A stretch of 64,000 nt of DNA, taken from the NCBI RefSeq assembly GCF_030817275.1, contig NZ_JAUSZD010000001.1, forward strand, positions 1 through 64,000, written 5' to 3'. The notes below the pieces were generated by a model. The model was given only the letters and a program-made list of their open reading frames with translations, was not told the origin of the DNA and searched no databases. A program made the translations under genes and the position numbers. Below, in pieces: positions 61,364 through 64,000 of this stretch. Positions within the stretch are counted from its first letter, which is position 1. The number at the start of each line of letters is the position of its first letter. The stretch comes from Paenibacillus sp. V4I7 (GTDB lineage: Bacteria > Bacillota > Bacilli > Paenibacillales > NBRC-103111).

Positions 61364-61942
61364 TTACTCCTCCTCAAGCGTATTAATGCGTACTGAGCCT
61401 TTCGTTAAAAAGCGATCTGTTAAAACAAACTTGCCGTTTGTATCAACAAATACATTATTGCCGTTCTCTGATGCTAAATAAGTCGCAACTTTTTGAAATG
61501 CACCATAATCAATCAAGCACATTTGACCACATTCAATCTCGCTCATTATGTTCACGCTCGGGATTGTGGATATTAACGTCCTGTTTATAAAGGCCCTATC
61601 GTATGAGACAACAACTTCAGGTGCAGTAAAAATTGGCTCCCATGTCTGTTCATTAATAAAGGTCTCAGTCATAGGAGTTTTACCTTCCCTCTCCAGCTCG
61701 AAGTCGTAGGCATTTAAAGTACCCACGACGTATGCGTGAACTGAGCGAACCCGCTTCTCCAAGACTTTCGCTCTTCCGCTCTCTGAAACAAAAAAGCGAG
61801 CATCGGTTAGCCTCACCGTGTTACAGTACCCGGCCACCAATCCGGTCTTCGCACAACGAATGACAATGGAATCCTTATGCAGATTCCGATACACATGGAC
61901 TTTGCTCCCGATCTCTACTATCCGATCCTTGTACCACTCCAT
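61364..61942 (-). CDS. Hypothetical mobile-element protein
   Basis: 192 soluble residues. The N-terminal half has a pattern KVHVYRNLHKDSIVIRCAKT, RLTDARFFVSESGRAKVLEK and RVRSVHAYVVG that I associate with small plasmid/phage proteins of unknown role. GGAGGG precedes the ATG. It overlaps the next upstream gene by about 68 bases. Confidence 0.7.
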   Translation of the reverse strand: MEWYKDRIVEIGSKVHVYRNLHKDSIVIRCAKTGLVAGYCNTVRLTDARFFVSESGRAKVLEKRVRSVHAYVVGTLNAYDFELEREGKTPMTETFINEQTWEPIFTAPEVVVSYDRAFINRTLISTIPSVNIMSEIECGQMCLIDYGAFQKVATYLASENGNNVFVDTNGKFVLTDRFLTKGSVRINTLEEE

Positions 61943-62681
61943 AGAAATAATCCCTCCAATTTACGCCTTCTGTCTTCAACGACAATGGGGGAAGCCCCAG
62001 ACGCTCAAGTGCCATATCTCGTCCATAAAAACGCCAATAATTTAAAAAAACAGCTCCAGCAATCTGAGAATCTAGCCGTTTCTCGTCCTTTGCCTTTTGG
62101 AAACCTTCACGTGACCAAAATTGTCCTTCACGATCTGCCTGAAATGTTCCCCCATACAATTTTTTGACTCTGTATTCAACCTTGTCCTTATCTTTGAGGT
62201 CCCATAGATGGGATTGGTACCATCGACCTTCATGAATATAGACCGCTGTGAAATAATGACAATAATCTCTTTCACCCGACTCAAAGAAAACAAGAAGTGC
62301 GTCGGCCGGAACTCTTAATCCAGCATGCACCTTTTTCCTCAGGTCTCGGGCAAAGCGCGGTCGGTAGACAGCAGGCTTTTGAGGTACGAAGTAAATATCC
62401 CTAAACACGTTTCCATTAATGGAAAGGCAATAAGTCTCAACAATGAGCTCCAGTATTTGCTTAATAAACTCATCGTGTGGTACAAGAGCCTTCTTTCTGG
62501 CTTTGTACAACTCTGCCCCAGCCGCATAGAGTCTATGTACTGCCGCTTCCCCACGATGATCACCGGCATACCCAGCCTCGCTCCTTCGAGTAGTGGTTAT
62601 CGTCTGCAGCTCGTAAAAATATTCATAAGCTTCATTGTCCAGGTCAGACTGATACGTCAGCAAGTTCATTTGAATATGCAT
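61875..62681 (-). CDS. Hypothetical protein
   Basis: 268 soluble residues rich in aromatic and charged residues (YCHYFTAVYIHEGRWYQSHLW, FLNYWRFYGRDMALERLGL). No recognised motif. It overlaps the following gene, indicating an operon. The start is behind GGGG, with an alternative Met three codons on. Confidence 0.65.
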   Translation of the reverse strand: MHIQMNLLTYQSDLDNEAYEYFYELQTITTTRRSEAGYAGDHRGEAAVHRLYAAGAELYKARKKALVPHDEFIKQILELIVETYCLSINGNVFRDIYFVPQKPAVYRPRFARDLRKKVHAGLRVPADALLVFFESGERDYCHYFTAVYIHEGRWYQSHLWDLKDKDKVEYRVKKLYGGTFQADREGQFWSREGFQKAKDEKRLDSQIAGAVFLNYWRFYGRDMALERLGLPPLSLKTEGVNWRDYFYGVVQGSDSRDREQSPCVSESA

Positions 62682-62714
62682 AAAGAGGAACCCCTTTCTT
62701 CGTAAAAATAAAAT

Positions 62715-62736
62715 AGAGGATGCCGAAGCACCCTCA
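62715..62736 (-). terminator. Hairpin terminator
   Basis: On the minus strand, GAGGGTGC-TTCG-GCATCCTC followed by TATTTTATTTTT. It is very similar to the methyltransferase terminator at 8.88 kb. Confidence 0.8.
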
Positions 62737-62746
62737 TATCCTTACA

Positions 62747-63052
62747 TCATACTTGAGCCGGTTCCAAGATCAGTTCCGCAACAGGGCATGAAGCAAACCC
62801 AGTGCGTACAGAAACTCCAGTCCGTTTTACAATCCCTGCTTCCTCTAATGCATCTAGGATACCTTCATTTTCCGCATAGTTTTTGATCACTACATGGCTT
62901 TCAGAAGGAAGCTCTAGTCCTGGCACACAAATGCTTGCTGTCGCAAACGGTGTACCGTCCTGCGCATCATAGAGTTGAATTGCGGCGCCGCCCTTAACAT
63001 AGCGGGAAATTTCAACCGTGCACTCAAAGCCAAGAAATTGGACATTTTTCAT
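62747..63052 (-). CDS. DUF4313-like plasmid/phage protein
   Basis: About 101 residues with the pattern VQFLGFECTVEISRYVKGGAAIQLYDAQDGTPFATASICVP, then VVIKNYAENEGILDALEEAGIV and PVAELIL. This is the layout I know from small DUF4313-like proteins of plasmids and phages. Function unknown. The start at 63052 is behind GAGG; ATG 63070 is an alternative. Confidence 0.75.
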   Translation of the reverse strand: MKNVQFLGFECTVEISRYVKGGAAIQLYDAQDGTPFATASICVPGLELPSESHVVIKNYAENEGILDALEEAGIVKRTGVSVRTGFASCPVAELILEPAQV

Positions 63053-63113
63053 ATTGTGACGCCTCGCCATTACTTTTTTAGCGAGGCTCCCTCCCTTATC
63101 AGATAATAGTCGA

Positions 63114-63389
63114 TTACTGTTCTACGCTGACGAACGACAAAATTTTGGCTTTCATCTCTTTAAAAATCGTGGTAATTTCGCTATCTCCTCTAAGGAGTAA
63201 TTCCTCTTCATCCTTTACCCCGTACATATTGCAAAGGGCTTGAATAGCATCTTGAGCTTGGCTCAATGTAGGTTTTCCGGATTCAAGGAGAGCAAAGAAA
63301 CGATTTAGTGAGAGAAATGAGCCGAATTGGTCAGCAGAAGATAGTTCGTTCTTTACAATTTCACCGTTAGTAGCCTTATTGTTGTTCAT
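63114..63389 (-). CDS. Hypothetical protein
   Basis: 91 residues, mostly helical, acidic (VKDEEELLLRGDSEITTIF). AGGGAG precedes the ATG. It lies in the same run of small mobile-element genes. Not recognised. Confidence 0.65.
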   Translation of the reverse strand: MNNNKATNGEIVKNELSSADQFGSFLSLNRFFALLESGKPTLSQAQDAIQALCNMYGVKDEEELLLRGDSEITTIFKEMKAKILSFVSVEQ

Positions 63390-63429
63390 ACAAGTATTCT
63401 CCCTATGCAGCCCCTATAAGTGGTGGGCT

Positions 63430-63455
63430 GTGAATGATAGCCCCCACTCTGGGCG
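63430..63455 (-). terminator. Hairpin, possible terminator
   Basis: On the minus strand, GTGGGGGCTatcattcacAGCCCACCAC, about 20 bases after the small gene ending at 63474. The T run is poor. Confidence 0.45.
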
Positions 63456-63473
63456 ATTAGATTTAATTTCGCT

Positions 63474-63590
63474 TTATGCCTTTGTAATATCTGGACGGAT
63501 TACCCGTAAAATGAGAAACTTCCCCTTCTCTAAAGCTTCAGGGCAAACTTCGTAAATTCCCATTCCCATGCTGATAACCATGATCCCCAT
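63474..63590 (-). CDS. Small peptide, 38 residues
   Basis: MGIMVISMGMGIYEVCPEAL and 18 further residues. An excellent AAAGGAGG site precedes the ATG at 63590. It lies 20 bases after the zinc-ribbon gene, so it is probably co-transcribed. No family known. Confidence 0.6.
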   Translation of the reverse strand: MGIMVISMGMGIYEVCPEALEKGKFLILRVIRPDITKA

Positions 63591-63610
63591 GCCTCCTTTG
63601 TTTCCATACA

Positions 63611-63970
63611 TTAGAACTCGGTTGCCATGCTGCGCGCTTCGTTCCGATCGAAAGTCTCAAAGATACATACCGCTGTATCGGGGTCAATGAGAAATCTCCC
63701 GCTCCGGATATCTTCTACAAGACTCGGTTGTCGTACATTGCTGCAGCAGAACTTAATCATCGTTCCCTCGTCCTTCAGCCGAGCTTCAAATACCCTATAA
63801 ATAGGATGGCCCTCCACTTTGTCGAAAGAAGACAGCGGAAGAAAAGATTCTTCCGTTTGTCCGCATTCTGGGCATTGAACCTTAACAGACGCCTTTACAT
63901 CTACAATTTGAGATTGAGCACGTCCGCAGCATCTGCAAGATAGCTTAATGTTCTCAATGATCCCCATCAT
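63611..63970 (-). CDS. Small zinc-ribbon-like protein
   Basis: About 119 residues with two N-terminal CxxC motifs (SCRCCG and QCPECGQ, about residues 11-38), indicating a zinc ribbon, and a further Cys pair (FCCSN). It is probably a nucleic-acid-binding or structural protein of the mobile module. Alternative starts are 63985, 63970 and 63967. Confidence 0.65.
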   Translation of the reverse strand: MMGIIENIKLSCRCCGRAQSQIVDVKASVKVQCPECGQTEESFLPLSSFDKVEGHPIYRVFEARLKDEGTMIKFCCSNVRQPSLVEDIRSGRFLIDPDTAVCIFETFDRNEARSMATEF

Positions 63971-64000
63971 GTCGTTACACCTCACGAGAGCGAAGCGGTA

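Overview
The window looks like DNA from a spore-forming, monoderm Bacillota of the Paenibacillaceae type. Evidence: several surface proteins with triple SLH domains, stalk (copper-amine-oxidase N-terminal type) proteins, very purine-rich ribosome binding sites, frequent TTG starts and low GC. No rRNA, tRNA or CRISPR array was seen. Almost every gene lies on the minus strand; the exceptions are an FAD-oxidoreductase lipoprotein, an IS110 transposase and a truncated fragment near 58.3 kb.

Region 1 (about 1-20.3 kb) is an array of small, unrelated, mostly single-gene units. They encode lipoproteins, GNAT acetyltransferases, an SGNH hydrolase, GrpB, an APH-type kinase, a cupin, a methyltransferase, a metallophosphoesterase and stalk proteins. 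Most units end in the same 3' module: a direct repeat A (read on the coding strand, TTGAACTAACGGaaACGATAGTT), usually a hairpin, then a related repeat B (TTGAAGTAACGGGCAG). In four genes the stop codon lies inside the module. This resembles an integron gene-cassette array, but no integrase is visible and the core only partly matches attC. An IS110 element abuts one module. The methyltransferase has its own leader-peptide attenuator. The array ends at a run of 25 C.

Region 2 (about 20.4-57 kb) is a cell-surface island. It holds a Gram-positive Tad/Flp-type pilus operon (CpaB-like SAF protein, CpaE-like protein, CpaF ATPase, TadB, TadC, five mini-pilin-like peptides, two TadE-like proteins) with a distant prepilin peptidase. 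Two diverged tandem copies of a unit follow: leader RNA, SLH protein, giant secreted adhesin of about 2,300-2,400 residues. A HD-GYP and a GGDEF protein suggest c-di-GMP control. Two HTH proteins, one derived from an IS607-type recombinase that has lost its catalytic serine, and a degenerate receiver protein sit upstream of the pilus operon. Short inverted ends enclose a putative PD-(D/E)xK defence gene and a third SLH protein gene.

Region 3 (about 57-64 kb) holds small plasmid/ICE/phage-like genes: a DUF3854/TOPRIM primase-like protein, a DUF4313-like protein, a frameshifted RHYSR-family gene and several unknowns.

The most striking unifying signal is a family of five promoter-proximal leaders (29.2, 37.7, 46.4, 56.3 and 61.2 kb). 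Each has a long terminator hairpin closed by a related CTATGgG...CATAGgG stem and stands in front of the giant-adhesin units, the pilus operon, the prepilin peptidase or the primase gene. This looks like one RNA-level attenuation regulon spanning the surface system and the mobile module. Three apparent frameshifts and the poly-C run mean that residual sequencing indels should be kept in mind.
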